From Polyangiaceae bacterium (GTDB lineage Bacteria > Myxococcota_A > Polyangia > Polyangiales > Polyangiaceae): a stretch of 42,545 nt of DNA. The stretch covers positions 1 through 42,545 of the forward strand of contig JALHPN010000056.1 in NCBI GenBank assembly GCA_022842465.1. Reading direction: 5' to 3'. The translations under genes and the position numbers were made by a program. Shown in pieces: positions 41,723 to 42,545 of the stretch (its first letter is position 1; every line of letters begins with the position of its first letter). The notes under the pieces are model-generated. The model was not told the DNA's origin and searched no databases. It was given only the letters and a program-made list of their open reading frames with translations.

Positions 41723-42545
41723 GTGCGGCGCGTCGCGATCAGCCTTCCCCGTGTCCTCTTCGTCGCGACGACGGCAGGCGCCCTGGCCGTCGTCTCCCTC
41801 CTCGGATGCGCTCCGGAGGACGACGTCGACGAGGCGGCCTCGGCGGCGACGAGCGGCGCCGTATGCTCGGGTACGCCCGTCGCCGCCTTCGACCGTGGTC
41901 GGCCGTTCACCATGCGCACGATCCACGTCGACGGCGTCCCGACGACGACCGCGACGGGCCACGCGTTCTTGAAGATGCAGAAGGCCGCCCGCGCCGACGG
42001 GGTGGCGCTCTCGCTGACGAGCGGCTTTCGAACGATGGCGAAACAGCAGGAGCTCTACCGCTGCTACAAGACGCGCTCGTGCAACGGCGGCGCGCTCGCG
42101 GCCACCCCGGGCTTCAGCCGCCACCAGAACGGTCGCGCGCTCGACATCTCGCGCTCGCCCTGGCTCTTCGCGAACGCCCACCGCTTCGGATTCACGAACA
42201 CGGTTCGCAGCGAGCCCTGGCACTGGGAGTACGCCGGCGAGGACCCGGGCGGGCCCTGCACGCGCGCGCTCGCGACGGACGACGGCGGGACGGACGAGGA
42301 CGACGAGCGCGCCTCGCCGTCGACGCCGGACGCCTCGTCGCGGCCCGTTTCGCCCGACGGAGGCGGCAGCGCGCCCGAGATCGACGCCAGCGCGCGGGGG
42401 ACGGACGCCGACGCGCAGGCGGCGGATGCCGAGGTCGAGGACGGCCCACGGACGACCGAAGAGGAAGCGGACCGAGAGCACGAAGAGCCGAAGCGGAGCT
42501 CGTCGCGCAGCGCGGCCGACGGCACGGAGGCAGATCGGAAGAGCG
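41723..42545 (+). CDS. VanY-type D-alanyl-D-alanine carboxypeptidase lipoprotein, cut by contig end
   Basis: GTG start at 41723, open at the right end (at least 269 genuine residues; the last 14 bases are adapter). A lipoprotein signal ends in SLLGC. The peptidase M15B/VanY domain (about residues 60-170) has LTSGFRTMAKQQELY, the zinc-binding SRHQNGRALDIS (His and Asp) and EPWHWEY (Glu and His). It should trim D-Ala from peptidoglycan stem peptides at the envelope. The C-terminal tail after residue 175 is Asp/Glu/Ser/Ala-rich and without fold, like other myxobacterial lipoproteins. The gene would be missed by ATG-only gene finding because of its GTG start. Confidence 0.85.
   Translation, partial: MRRVAISLPRVLFVATTAGALAVVSLLGCAPEDDVDEAASAATSGAVCSGTPVAAFDRGRPFTMRTIHVDGVPTTTATGHAFLKMQKAARADGVALSLTSGFRTMAKQQELYRCYKTRSCNGGALAATPGFSRHQNGRALDISRSPWLFANAHRFGFTNTVRSEPWHWEYAGEDPGGPCTRALATDDGGTDEDDERASPSTPDASSRPVSPDGGGSAPEIDASARGTDADAQAADAEVEDGPRTTEEEADREHEEPKRSSSRSAADGTEADRKS
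42532..42545 (+). other. Illumina adapter sequence at contig end
   Basis: The final 14 bases, AGATCGGAAGAGCG, equal the start of the Illumina TruSeq read-2 adapter. This is not genomic DNA. It shows that the window ends at an assembly end with untrimmed reads. Confidence 0.9.

Overview
The window reads as chromosomal sequence from a myxobacterium (Myxococcota, probably the Polyangia side), although this is inferred from gene content rather than a marker-gene search. Base composition is GC-rich throughout and third codon positions are almost all G or C. The genes are typical of that phylum: a Hanks-type kinase beside a sulfatase-modifying-factor-like lipoprotein, an FHA-GGDEF protein, DUF2330 and DUF362 proteins, Cys-rich lipoproteins, an alginate-free mix of large secreted lipoproteins, and a multihaem cytochrome with its own beta-barrel. 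The last 14 bases match an Illumina adapter, so the right end is a contig end with untrimmed read sequence.

Layout. Positions 1-470 hold structured non-coding DNA: a 21-bp imperfect inverted repeat and a minus-strand intrinsic terminator that probably ends a small RNA. Then come an SDR oxidoreductase (+), a convergent comM-recA pair (-, comM frameshifted) and a secreted-type hypothetical protein (+). From 6464 to 13176 lies the most unusual part: a tRNA array, all on the plus strand. I read 33 complete tRNAs plus four broken, interrupted or rearranged ones. Between them sit a small zinc-ribbon protein, an HNH endonuclease, an ADP-ribosylation/crystallin-J1-like protein and an SPFH/Band-7 (slipin) protein. 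The complete tRNAs cover all 20 amino acids and nearly every C- or G-ending codon. Many of them carry changes at positions that are almost universal in translating tRNAs (U55 to G in twelve, U33 changed in two complete tRNAs and in a rearranged third). Two have palindromic insertions at the same point of the T loop, and one locus looks like a circularly permuted tRNA-Thr.

From 13.2 to 16 kb there are an SRPBCC protein with a histone-H1-like tail and a radical SAM/SPASM enzyme. A repeat-bearing small protein with four MYGMPAP units precedes the enzyme and resembles a RiPP-like maturase/substrate pair. From 16 to 28 kb there are an M18 aminopeptidase, lipoproteins, a kinase, a beta-barrel plus 13-haem cytochrome plus lipoprotein module, an FHA-GGDEF cyclase and a Tat-exported DUF362 protein. 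From 28 kb on there are housekeeping genes on the minus strand (glmU, treZ, murA-hisG). The plus strand then carries large envelope proteins: a 1317-residue lipoprotein, a FadL-type porin, a DUF2330 protein and a VanY-type carboxypeptidase cut by the contig end.

Working idea for the array (inference): a stand-alone reserve, or decoy, tRNA set linked to an SPFH scaffold, related to the RNA-repair systems in which SPFH/Band-7 proteins have been proposed to work with tRNA-like RNAs. No RtcB ligase, RtcA or Ro protein is visible in this window, so the link rests on the SPFH gene and the odd tRNAs only.
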